Shown one piece after another: positions 1-9,888 of a stretch of DNA of 64,000 bases. The position numbers and the translations under genes are program-made. Source of the stretch: Manis javanica (taxonomy: Eukaryota; Chordata; Mammalia; Pholidota; Manidae); assembly GCF_040802235.1 (NCBI RefSeq), contig NC_133174.1, positions 139,553,213-139,617,212 on the forward strand. The letters are read 5' to 3'. Positions within the stretch are counted from its first letter, which is position 1, and every line of letters begins with the position of its first letter. The notes below the pieces were generated by a model, which was not told the DNA's origin, made no database searches, and was given only the letters and a program-made list of their open reading frames with translations.

Positions 1-436
1 GGCTAGTGGTATGTTTGCTACCAGTACTTCACCTGTTTTTCCTTAAAACGCGTAAGCTCTGTTCTGGCAAGCTTTGGTTGTGCAAAAGTCAAGACCACAG
101 GCCCATTTGGATGGCTAATACTGGGCCCAAAGGGGAGGGCTCTGGTCATGGGGCCCTATAGGCCTGTAGATAGGGTTAGAGAATGTTCCTTTCTGTCCGT
201 CTTCCTAGTGCCCCTGACTGAGTCTGGGGCCCCGTAGCTTCTCCATACCACCTGTCTGAAGTCCCCCCACCGGAAGTCCTTCACTTGCCTGAAAGTTTAC
301 AGTCCCCAGACCCCCACTTCACAGGCCTGAATCTGGGCCTCCCTTATTGCCCACGCCCAGGCTCCCGCCCATGGCCCTCTGCCCCAGCCCACTTCTGCCC
401 CGCTCATGGCCCACCTGGCAGGGGCCACTGGCATTT
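1..436. other. GC-rich non-coding stretch
   Basis: I see no gene, exon with conserved coding character, or recognisable repeat here. It is C-rich, with many short pyrimidine runs. Short open frames are what base composition alone would give. Confidence 0.5.
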
Positions 437-806
437 TCTTAGTCCATTCAGGTTACTATAACAAAACTATCATAAATTAGGTGGCTTATAAATAACAGAC
501 ATTTAGTACTCATAGTTCTGGAGGCTGGAAAGTCCAAGATCAGGGTGCCAGCAAAGCCAGTGTCTGGTGAGAACCTGCTTCCTGATTCATGGATGGCTAT
601 CATTTTGCTGTACCCTCCCAAGGTGAAAGGGGTGAGGGACCTCTCTGAGGTCTCTTATAAAGGCACTAATTCTATTCATGGGGGCTCTGCCCTCATCCCC
701 TAATCACCCCCTAAAGGCACCACCTACTAACAGCACCACACTGGGAGTTAAGGTTTCGATGTAGGAATTTGGCATGGGAGGGGCGGGGACCTTCAGTCCA
801 TCACAG
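437..806 (-). repeat. Solitary ERVL-MaLR-type LTR (old)
   Basis: On the plus strand the block opens with TTAGTCCATTCAGGTTACT and closes near TCAGTCCATCACA. It holds the inverse of the typical MaLR LTR landmarks, such as CTGGAGGCTGGAAAGTCCA and the run that reads CAGCCTCCAGAACTATGAG on the minus strand. It is a fossil LTR with no adjoining internal region that I can see. The family is MaLR (MLT/MST group) and the exact subfamily is uncertain. Divergence suggests an age near the base of the placental radiation. Confidence 0.6.
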
Positions 807-1624
807 GCATGGAGGTAGATGGGAGAGGATCTGCTCTAGTACTCACTGCATTGTAGCTTCCCCTTGCCGACAGTCTCCCGACCAGCTAGCCTGAGGCTTC
901 AGGGCTGTATCAAAGTCCAGCCTCCCCAACCCCTCCAAGAGATGCTGAGCTCCTGCTGTGTGCCAGCCTCATTAGCCCAGGCTGGCGCAGGCCATCATCA
1001 GAATCCTGAGCTGAAATGCATCTCTTTCAAAAGGCTGGCTGCTAGAGTTGCCACTAGCCTCATGTCCAGGTGTACTGCTGATGTGAATACAAGGTGGCCC
1101 TGCAGGACTGGCCTGAAACCATGGCGCTAATGATAAGAGGAAGAGGAGAAAAGAAATGTGGGCCAGAGTGCCCTGGCCACTACTAATGGAAGTGAGGGTA
1201 CTTGGGCTAGTCTTGGGTTTATGCATTTATGAGTTTGACTTATACATTGGTGCGCTGTTTGAATTGTTACCCACTGAGCATTTTTATTGCCTTAATTAAG
1301 AGATTTTTCAAATATGTAATAAAAACATGGCCACCAATCTTTTTCAGTCACAACAGTCAGAAAGACACGGTGCTCCCCTACCCCTCACCCTTTTCCTGAC
1401 CTTCATTCAACAAGCATTTACTGAGCACCTGCTGTGTGCCAGGCTCCAAAGGCAAATGGCATAATCCCTATCCTCAAGGACAGAGCACCAGAGCAAGACA
1501 GATATGTAGCCAAAATGTCACCACAACCAGAACCCACATTCAGCACCAAGCCATGCTCCTCCATTCACTAAGCTGGGCTCCTAGGATTTGTGCACTTTAG
1601 TAGATGCAGGTTACACTTCAATTT
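807..1624. other. Intergenic, no gene seen
   Basis: No coding exon is supported. From about 1389 to 1500 there is an ancient short repeat of the type beginning TTCATTCAACAAGCATTTA and followed by CTGTGTGCCAGGC, a MIR/L2-age element. The remainder is unique-looking. Confidence 0.5.
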
Positions 1625-1630
1625 AAAAAG

Positions 1631-1641
1631 CTACAGAGCCA
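1631..1641 (+). repeat. Left target-site duplication of the 1.6-9.3 kb LINE-1
   Basis: CTACAGAGCCA here is repeated exactly at 9262-9272. Each copy is preceded by an A-rich run (AAAAAG here, the LINE tail on the right). That is the signature expected of target-primed reverse transcription, and it brackets the whole LINE cluster. Confidence 0.8.
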
Positions 1642-2690
1642 GAACGAGGATTAAAGATGGAGGCATGAGAGGTGAGACAGAGACCTCCTCCTAAAACCAT
1701 ATAATAAGAAAATATAATTAATACAACTAATCCTGAAAGAGCAACAGGAAAGAAGGCTGCGCCAGACTGCATACACCTGGAGGAAAGAGCAGACCTCATG
1801 GAACAGGGTAATGTACCAAAGCTGTAACCCAGCGGGACCCAAGCCCTTCCCCCACCCCAGCTCACCAGTGGGAAAAAGAGAAACAGAGCAGGAAGGGAGT
1901 GGAGGCCTGGGACTGCTGAACACCCAGCCCTGGAGATCTGCTCTGGGAGCATGAACCTACATTGCATAGTGCCCTGGTGATTAGTGGGATTGGAAAGCTA
2001 AGAGGTGGAATACCTGGAGAGACTGAGATTCCAGCTGCTTGTGGAAACCAGGGATCCATATCTGGCTGATATGGGTGGGCAGTCTGAGAGACTTCATAAA
2101 AGTGAGAAGGCTGCTAAAGGGGCAATGATTGCACAGAGCTTACTGCTCAGGAGAAAAGACAGGTAGACAAAATTGTTCAGGTGCACTCTGCCCAGCAGGT
2201 TGGGAACTTTCATGATCTTCAGGTGCTCCATCCCCCTGGCTGGCTACACAGCTCCAAGGTCCCCCACCAAGATACGCAGCCTGCTGCACCTTCCTCCCGG
2301 AAAACCCACACCTGCAGCACAAACCGGCAAACCCCGCCCTGGCGTCAGGCCACTCAGAAGGAAGCCCTGCTGAGAGCAGCTACAAACGCAAAGCATAGAG
2401 GGTTACACCTGTGTGCTCAGCCCATTGGTTCTGCCAGTGGAGACAGGCATAGCAGCCAGGAAGCAGGAAACAGCTCTTGCCTCCTCCCAGGCACCAGCAC
2501 CACTCCCCTGCGACCCCCAACATCACTCGAGGGGCTCAGCAGCTCCAGAGAGTAGAGCTTCTGGGCACTAGAGGGCGACAAATACAAATATGAAATATCA
2601 AAAGAACCTGGTTCAAAGCAAGGTTTCATTTGAAATGAAACTGAACTCATCAATCTTCCAGAAATAGATTTCAAAATAAAAATCATAAAG

Positions 2691-3426
2691 ATGTTCCTGG
2701 AGGTACAGAAAAATATTCAAGAACTGAAGAATGAATTTAGAACAGAGATCCAATCATTGAGGAACACAATGGAGGGTGTAAAAAGCAGATTAGATATGGT
2801 GGAGGAGATGATAAATGAAATGGAAATTAGAGAAGAGGAATACAAAGAAGCTGAGGCACAGAGAGAAAAAAGGATCTCTAGGAATGAAAGAGTATTGAGA
2901 GAACTGTCTGACCAATCCAAATGGAACAATATTTGCATTATAGGGATACCAAAAGAAATAGAGACAGAAAAAGGGATAGAAAGTGTCTTTAAGGAAGTAA
3001 TTGCTGAAAACTTCCCCAATCTGGAGAAGGAGATAGTCAGTCTCTCAGGCCATGGAGATGCACAGATCTTCCAATACAAGGGACCCAAGGAGGACAACAC
3101 CAAGACATATAATAATTAAGATGGCAAAGATCAAGGATAAGGACAGACTATTAAAAGCAGCCAGAGAGAGAAAAAAGATCACATACAAAGGAAAACCAAT
3201 CAGGCTAACATCAGACTTCTCAGCAGAAACCTTACAGGCCAGAAGGGAGTGGCATGAGGTATTTAATGCCATGAAGCAGAAGGGCCTGGAACCAAGATTA
3301 CTTTATCCAGAAAGATTATCATTTAAATTTGAAGGAGGGATTAAACAATTTCCAGATAAGCAAAAGCTGACAGAATTTAGCTCCTACAAACCATCTCTAG
3401 AGTGTATTTTGGAGGGACTGCTATAG
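2691..3426 (+). pseudogene. LINE-1 ORF1 (RNA-binding chaperone) remnant
   Basis: ORF1p is a trimeric nucleic-acid chaperone. The first part encodes a charged coiled coil (FLEVQKNIQELKNEF...), then the RRM region (NNICIIGIPKEIE, VIAENFPNLEKEI). A frameshift between about 3052 and 3119 moves the reading into the next frame, where the C-terminal domain continues (RTTPRHIIIKMAKIKDKDR, KAARERKKITYKGKPIRL) to a stop at about 3424. The start is uncertain, because the ATG at 2691 may lie inside the ancestral frame. Identification as L1 ORF1 is firm, and it is non-functional. Confidence 0.88.
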
Positions 3427-3681
3427 ATGGAAGTGTTCCTTCCTAAGGTTAAATAGCTGTCACCAGAGGTAATAAAAAGGGATAGACAAAGAGTACAGAA
3501 TATGATACCTAATATATAAAGAATGGAGGAGGAAGAAGAGGAGGGAAAAAAAGAACCTTTAGATTGTGTTTGTAATGGCATACTAAGTGACTTAAGTTAG
3601 ACTCTTAGATACTAAGGAAGTTACCCTTGAACCTTTGGTAATGACAAATCTAAAGCCTTCAATGGCAATAAGTACATACCT

Positions 3682-6600
3682 ATGATAACCACCCTAAATG
3701 TAAATGGACTGAATGCACCAATCGAAAGACATAGAGTCACTGAATGGATAAAAAAACAATATCCATCTATACGCTGCTTACAAGAGACTTACTTGAAACC
3801 CAAAGACATACACAGACTAAAAGTGAAGGGATGGAAAAAGATATTTCATGCAACTAATACGGACAAAAAAGCAGGTGTTACAGTACTTCTATTGGACAAA
3901 ATAGACTTTAAAACAAAGAAAGTCACAAGAGACAAAGAGGGACATTACATAATGATAAAGGGGTCACACCTAACAAGAGGATATAACCATTATAAATATC
4001 TATGTACCAAACACAGGAACACCTACATATGTGAAACAAATACTAACACAATTAAAAGAGGAAACAATGCCATAAATACATTCTAGGTGATTTCAACACT
4101 CCACTCACTCCAAAGGACAGATCAACCACACAGAAAATAAGTAAGGAGACAGAGGCACTGAACAACACAATAGAACAGATGGACCTAACAGACACCTACA
4201 GAACTCTACACCCAAAAGCAACAGGATACACATTCTTCTCAAGTACACATGGAACATTTTCCAGAATAGACCACATAATAGGTCACAAAAAGACCCTCAG
4301 AAAATTCAAAAAGATTGAAATTCTACCAACCAGCTTCTCAGACCACAAAGGTATGAAACTAGAAATAAGTTACACAAAGAAAATGAAAAAGCCCACAAAC
4401 ACATGGAGGCTTAAAAACATGCTCCTAAATAACCAATGGATCAATGACCAAATAAAAACAGAGATCAAGCAATATATGGACACAAATGACAACAACAAAT
4501 CAACACCGCAAAATCTGTGGGACACAGCAAAGGCCATGCTAAGAGGGAAGTATATTGCAATACAGGCCTACCTTAGGAAATAACAATCCCATATGAACAG
4601 TATAAACTAACAATTAATGAAACTAGAAAAGGACGAAAAAATGAGGCCCAAAGTCAGTAGAAGGAGGTACATAATAAGGATTAGAGCAGAAATAAATAAA
4701 ATAAAGAAGAATAAAACAATAGAAGGAATCAATGAAAGCAGGAGCCAGTTCTTCAAGAAAATAAACAAAATAGATAAACCCCTAGCCAGACTTATCAAGA
4801 AAAAAAGAGAGTCTACACACATAAACAGAATCAGAAATGAGAAAGGAAAAATCACTACAGACACCACAGAAATACACAGAATTATTAGAGAACACTATGA
4901 AAAATTATATGCTAACAAACTGGATAACCTAGAAGAAATGGACAACTTTCTAGAAGAATACAACCTTCCAAGGCTGACCCAGAAAGAAAGAGAAAATCTG
5001 AACAGACCAATTACTAGCAATGAAATTGAATTGGTAATCAAAAAACTACCTAAGAACAAAACCCCTGGACCAGATGGCTTCACCGCTGAATTTTATCAAT
5101 CATTTAGTGAAGACCTAATACCCATTCTCCTTAAAGTTTTCCAAAAAATAGAAGAGGAGGGAATACTTCCAAACTCATTCTATGAGACCAGCATCACTCT
5201 AATACCAAAACCAGGCAAAGATACCACAAAGAAAGAAAACTACAGATCAATATCCCTAATGAACACACATGCAAAAATACTCCACAAAATTAGCAAACCA
5301 AATTCAAATATACATCAAGAGGATCACACATCATGATCAAACGGCATTCATCCCAGGTATGCAAGGATGGTACAACATTCGAAAATCCACCAACATCATT
5401 CATTATATCAATAAAAGATGGACAAAAATCACATGATCATCTTCACAGATGCTGAAAAAGCATTTTACAGAATTCAACATCCATTCATGATAAAAACTCT
5501 CAACAAAATGGATATAGAGGGCAAGTACCTCAACATAATAAAGGCCATATATGACAAACCCACAGCCAACAACATACTAAACAGTGAGAAGCTGAAAGCT
5601 TTTCCCCTAAGATTGGGAAGAAGACAAGGATGCCCACTCTCCCCACATTTATTCAACATAGTACTGGAGGTCCTAGCCACGGCAATCAGACAAAACAAAG
5701 AAATACAAGGCATCCAGATTGGTAAAGAATAAGTCAAACTGTCACTATTTGCACATGACATGATATAAATGAAAATTCCTAAAGACTCCACTTCAAAACT
5801 ACTAAAACTAATATCTGAATTTAGCAAAGTTGCAGGATACAAAATTAATACACAGAAATCTGTTGAATTCCTATACACTAACAATGAACTAGCAGAAAGA
5901 GAAATCAAGTACACAAGAATAAAATACCTAGGAATAAACCTAACCAAGGAAGTGAAAGACCTATACCCCGGAAACTACAAGACACTCTTAAGAGAAATTA
6001 AAGAGGACACTCACAAATGGAAATTCATCCCATGCTCTTGGATAGGAAGAATTAATATTGTCAAAATGGCCATCCTGCCCAAAGCAATCTACAGATTCAA
6101 TGCAATCCCTATGAAAACACCAACAGCATTCTTCAATGAGCTGGAACAAATAGTTCTAAAATTCATATGGAACCAAAAAAATAGCCAAAGCAATCCTGAG
6201 AAGGAAGAATAAAGCTTGGGGGATCTCACTTCCCAACTTCAAGCTCTACTACAAAGCCACAGTAATCTAGACAGTTTGGTACTGGCACAAGAACAGACCC
6301 ATAGACCAGTGGAACAGAATAGAGAGTCCAGATATTAACCAAAACATATATGGTCAATTAATATATGATAAAGGAGCCATGGATATACAATGGGGAAATG
6401 ACAGCCTCTTCAACAGCTGGTGTTGGCAAAACTGGACAGCTACATGTAAGAGAATGAAACTGGATCATTGTCTAACCCTATACACAAAAGTAAATTCAAA
6501 ATGGATCAAAGACCTGAATGTAAGTCATGAAACCATAAAACTCTTAGAAAGAAACATAGGCAAAAATCTCTTGGACATAAACATGAGCGACTTCTTCATG

Positions 6601-6837
6601 AACTTATCTCCTCAGGCAAGGGAAACAAAAGCAAAAATGAACAAATGGGACTATATCAAGGTGAAAATCTTCTGTACAGCAAAGGACACCATCAATAGAA
6701 CAAAAAGACATCCTACAGTATGGGAGAATATATTCATAAATGACATATCCAATAAAGGATTGACATCCAAAATATATAAAGAGATCATGCACCTCAACAA
6801 ACAAAAGAAAATAATCCTCTTAAAAAATGGGCAGAGG
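3682..6837 (+). pseudogene. LINE-1 ORF2 (endonuclease and reverse transcriptase) remnant, 5' part
   Basis: The apurinic-type endonuclease opens with MITTLNVNGLNAPIERHR and keeps CLQETYLK and SDHKGMKLE. The reverse transcriptase keeps [27 protein letters not shown] and [20 protein letters not shown]. The catalytic loop at 5748-5759 reads FAHD rather than FADD, so one metal-binding aspartate is lost, and a stop follows soon after. Frameshifts lie near 4.0-4.1, 4.58, 5.3-5.4 and 5.73-5.77 kb. The frame continues through [20 protein letters not shown] to LLKNGQR at 6837, where the nested insertion interrupts it. The cysteine-rich C-terminal part resumes at 8299. Confidence 0.9.
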
Positions 6838-7350
6838 CTTGTCTAGCTTGGATTAATACTTAGTCTATAGGCACACACCTTATCATCTCCATTTGCCCTC
6901 TTACAGCACTAAACTATGTTTTCTACCTTTATCTTGCATCTACCTACCACTTCAGCATTTTATTAAAAATAAAAATAAAAATAATAATAATAAAGGGAGA
7001 AATGTGGGATCCACATATAAATCAAGTATAAAAATCAAACAAATAATCATAATTGACCTGATTGTTTATAGTTCATGATGCGTGATCAAAACCAACAGTT
7101 TCTGTGGTGACTGCCCTTGCACTGTTCACCATGTAAGAACTTATTTACTATATAAGAACTTGTTCACCATGTAAAAACTTGTTCATTATGCTTCAGAAGA
7201 TTGGAGACTGTTGAGAATTAGGCTTGGGGTTGATTAATGATTGTGCATTGAGTCCCCTATACAGAATTTTATTGTTGTTAACAACCATATGATCAATAAA
7301 TATGAGAGATGCCCTCTCAAAAAAAAAAAGAAAGTAAATATGTATTAGCT
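6838..7350 (+). mobile_element. Retroposed 3' end of an endogenous retrovirus transcript (fossil)
   Basis: About 0.5 kb inserted into LINE-1 ORF2. It holds a 3' internal segment (6838-6991), a purine-rich tract AAAGGGAGAAA (6992-7002) directly followed by TGTGGGATCC, which looks like the polypurine tract and the start of an LTR, a U3-R-like body (7003-7318), AATAAA at 7295-7300, and an A-rich tail from 7319. Ending at a poly(A) site with a tail, not at a full LTR, indicates that a retroviral RNA was copied in by LINE machinery. Site copies flank it (AAAAAATGGGCAGAGG at 6822-6837 and a matching copy at 7356-7372). The retroviral family was not recognised. It is a non-coding fragment, younger than the LINE it sits in. 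Confidence 0.62.
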
Positions 7351-8300
7351 AAAAAAAAAAAGGGGGCAGAGGATCTGAACAGACACTTCTCCAAAGAAGA
7401 AATTCAGATGGCCAACAGGCACATGAAAAGATGCTCCACATTGCTAATCATCAGAGAAATGCAAATTAAAACCACAATGAGATATCACCTCTCAGCAGTA
7501 AGGATCGCCACCATCCAAAAGACAAACAAAAACAAATGTTGGACAGGATGTGGAGAAAGGGGAACCCTCCTACACTGCTGGTGGGAATATAAATCAGTTA
7601 AACCATTGTGGAAAGCAGTGTGGAGGTTCCTCAAAAACTAAAAATAGAAATACCATTTGATGCAGGAATTCCACTCCTAGGAATTTACCCTAAGAATGCA
7701 GCAGCCCAGTTTGTAAAAGACATATGCACCCCTATGTTTCTCACAGCACTAGTTCCAATAGCCAAGGAATGGAAGCAACCTAAATGTCCATCAGTAGATG
7801 AATGGATAAAGAAGAGGTGGTACATATACACAATGGAATATTATTCAGCCATGAGAAGAAAACAAATCCTACCATTTGCAACAACATGGATGGAGCTAGA
7901 GAGTATTATGCTCAGTGAAATAAGCCAGGTGGAGAAAGACAAATACCAAATGATTCCACTCATCTGTGGAGTATAAGAACAAAGAAAAAACTGAAGGAAC
8001 AAAACAGCAGCAGAATCACAGAACCCAAGAATGGACTAACAGTTACCAAAGGGAAAGGGACTGGGGAGGATGGATTGGAAGGGAGGGATAAGGGGGTAAA
8101 AGGGGCATTACAATTAGCACACATAATGTAGGGGGTGGTGGTCATGGGGAGGGCAGTACAACACAGAGAGGCCAAGTAGTGTTACTATGCTGAAGGACAG
8201 TGACTGTAATGGGGTATGTGGTAGGGACTTGATAATGGGGGGATTCTAGTAACCATAATGTTGCTCATGTAATTGTAGATTAATGATACCAAAATAAAAA
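7351..8300 (+). mobile_element. 5'-truncated younger LINE-1 (3' end only), nested
   Basis: It contains the ORF2 C-terminal region ([66 protein letters not shown]), a G-rich 3' UTR and an A-rich end (ATTAATGATACCAAAATAAA). It resembles the element at 39105-39795 much more than the host LINE's own 3' end at 8299-9261, which indicates a younger subfamily. At least one frameshift separates the two open pieces near 7610-7640. Its left end falls at the same ORF2 position as the insertion site. Confidence 0.82.
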
Positions 8301-8917
8301 AAATGGGTGGAGGATATGAACAGACAGTTCTCCAATGACGAAATTAAGATGTCCAACAAGCACATGAAAGATGCTCCACATCACTAATTATCAGGGAAAT
8401 GCACATGAAAACCACAATGAGATATCATCTCACACCAGTTAGGATGGCCAGTATAGAAAAGACTAAGAACAACAAACGCTGGTGAGGATGCGGAGAAAGG
8501 GGAACCCTCCTACACTGCTGGTGGGAATGTAAGCTAGTTCAACCATTGTGGAAAGCTGTATGGAGGTTTCTCAAAAAAATAAAAATAGAAATAGCATTTG
8601 ACCCTGGAATCCCACTCCTTGGAATTTACCCAAAGAATACAGCTTCTCGGATTCAAAAAGACATATGCACCCCTATGTTTATCGCAGAACTATTTACAGT
8701 AGCCAAGAAATGGAAGCAACCTAGGTGTTTGTCAGTAGATGAATGGGTAAAGAAGATGTGGTACATATACACAATGGAATATTATTCAGCCATAAGAAGA
8801 AAACAAGTCCTACCATTTGCAACAACATGGATGGAGCTGGAGGGTATTATGGTCAGTGAAATAAGCCAAGCAGAGAAAGACAAGTACCAAATGATTTCAC
8901 TCATTTGTGGAGTATAA
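8299..8917 (+). pseudogene. LINE-1 ORF2 C-terminal remnant (continuation of the host element)
   Basis: ORF2 resumes at AAATGGGTGGAGGATATGAAC after the nested insertion. It keeps the cysteine-rich region and [50 protein letters not shown] and EKDKYQMISLICGV, ending at a stop at 8915-8917. The upstream part (8299-8545) is in a different frame. It is the distal end of the element starting at 1642. Confidence 0.8.
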
Positions 8918-9064
8918 GAACAAAGAAAAACTGAAGGAACAAAACAGCAGCAAACTCAGAGACTCCAAGAAGGGACTAGGGGTTACCAAAGGGGAGGGGT
9001 GGGGGAGGGCGGGTGGGGAGAGAGGGAGAAGGGATTGAGGGGTATCATGACTGGCATACATGGT

Positions 9065-9075
9065 GGGGGGGGGGG
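9065..9075. repeat. G homopolymer in the LINE 3' UTR
   Basis: Eleven consecutive G inside the purine-rich 3' UTR of the LINE-1. G-rich tracts are characteristic of L1 3' UTRs and can form G-quadruplexes. Confidence 0.8.
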
Positions 9076-9261
9076 CATCAGGGGGAAGACAGTGTAGCAC
9101 AGAGAAGGCAAATAGGGACTCTGTGGCATCTTCCCATACTGTTAGGCAGTGACTGCAGTGGGGTATGGGGGTGACACAATAACATGGGTGAATGCAGTAA
9201 CCACATTGTTTTTCATGTGAAACCTTCATAAGAGTTTGCATCAATCATATCTTTAAAAAAA

Positions 9262-9272
9262 CTACAGAGCCA
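9262..9272 (+). repeat. Right target-site duplication of the 1.6-9.3 kb LINE-1
   Basis: CTACAGAGCCA, identical to 1631-1641. It directly follows the A-rich LINE tail CTTTAAAAAAA. Confidence 0.8.
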
Positions 9273-9663
9273 AACACACAGGCACAATATAAGCAAATGA
9301 ATCCCCCATCCTCCATCCTCAGGTCCTGTAGATTTTATATCCCGAAGACCACCCTGCCCTGGCTGTGAGGGGCCTTGTCCCTCCTCTGTGGGGCCCCTTG
9401 TGCTTTCAGAGACCCCCACATTACCTGGGAGTAGCCTGTACCCCCAGACTGGGAGCCCCCAAGGCAGGTGGGGCAGATCCAACATGGCCCCCAGCAGCCA
9501 GCCTAGGGCCAGGCACAGAGCAGGCCCTCGGTGAAGGTGTCCTATGAGTGCGAGGGGGAACACAGCTCTCCCACCCCAGAGCTGAGTCCTGGGGCCCCTG
9601 CAGGCCAGGACCTGGGTCAGGACACAGCCTCCACCCGGATCCTGCCCCTCTCCCCCTCCCCAG

Positions 9664-9888
9664 ATTGAAGCGGTGGAGATGATGGATGAGATCGTGCACT
9701 GGGTGCGGGAGGACCCGTCGGGGCTGGGCAGGCCCTGGCTCTCGGGGACCCCGGCCTCGGAGTCCATGGCGGTGCCCATGATGCTGCTCAACCTAGTGGA
9801 CCAGCTCGGGGAGGCGGCCGAGGAGCTGGCGCGCAGCTATGCGGAGCTTGGGGACTGGTGTGCTCAGAGGATTCTGCAGCACGTCCAG
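9664..9888 (+). CDS. Unassigned exon-like open block of 75 codons
   Basis: A pyrimidine tract and CCCCAG (ending 9663) precede ATTGAAGCG, and CACGTCCAG is followed by GTGGGG at 9889. The 225 nt between these plausible splice sites are exactly 75 codons open in one frame (phase 0 to 0). The peptide begins [20 protein letters not shown] and later reads [20 protein letters not shown] and [17 protein letters not shown]. It is acidic, with amphipathic heptad-like helices, and most CpGs fall at codon positions typical of real exons. I did not recognise the family, and no second exon is obvious within several kb. It could be one exon of an unidentified gene, an exon of a decayed gene, or chance. A function is not proposed. 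Confidence 0.42.

Larger units (their letters stand above)
1642..9261 (+). mobile_element. Full-length LINE-1 (L1), interrupted by a nested insertion
   Basis: An autonomous non-LTR retrotransposon with a 5' UTR (about 1642-2690), ORF1 remnant (2691-3426), inter-ORF spacer, ORF2 remnant (3682-6837, resuming 8299-8917) and a 3' UTR with G-rich tracts (8920-9250). Removing the 1.46-kb insert at 6838-8295 leaves about 6.16 kb, the normal length of a complete mammalian L1. Flanking 11-bp duplications at 1631 and 9262 agree. The reading frames are broken by several frameshifts and stops, and the reverse transcriptase motif reads FAHD instead of F/YADD, so it is dead. The 3' UTR differs clearly from that of the nested L1, which indicates an older subfamily. 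It lies in sense on the plus strand. Confidence 0.88.

Noticed and set aside
2691-6837. LINE-1 as an active element
   Set aside because: ORF1 and ORF2 carry several frameshifts, the RT motif is FAHD, and ORF2 is split by a 1.46-kb insertion.
9213-9791. 192-codon minus-strand open frame
   Set aside because: It begins in the LINE-1 tail and runs antisense through the better-supported plus-strand exon at 9664-9888.
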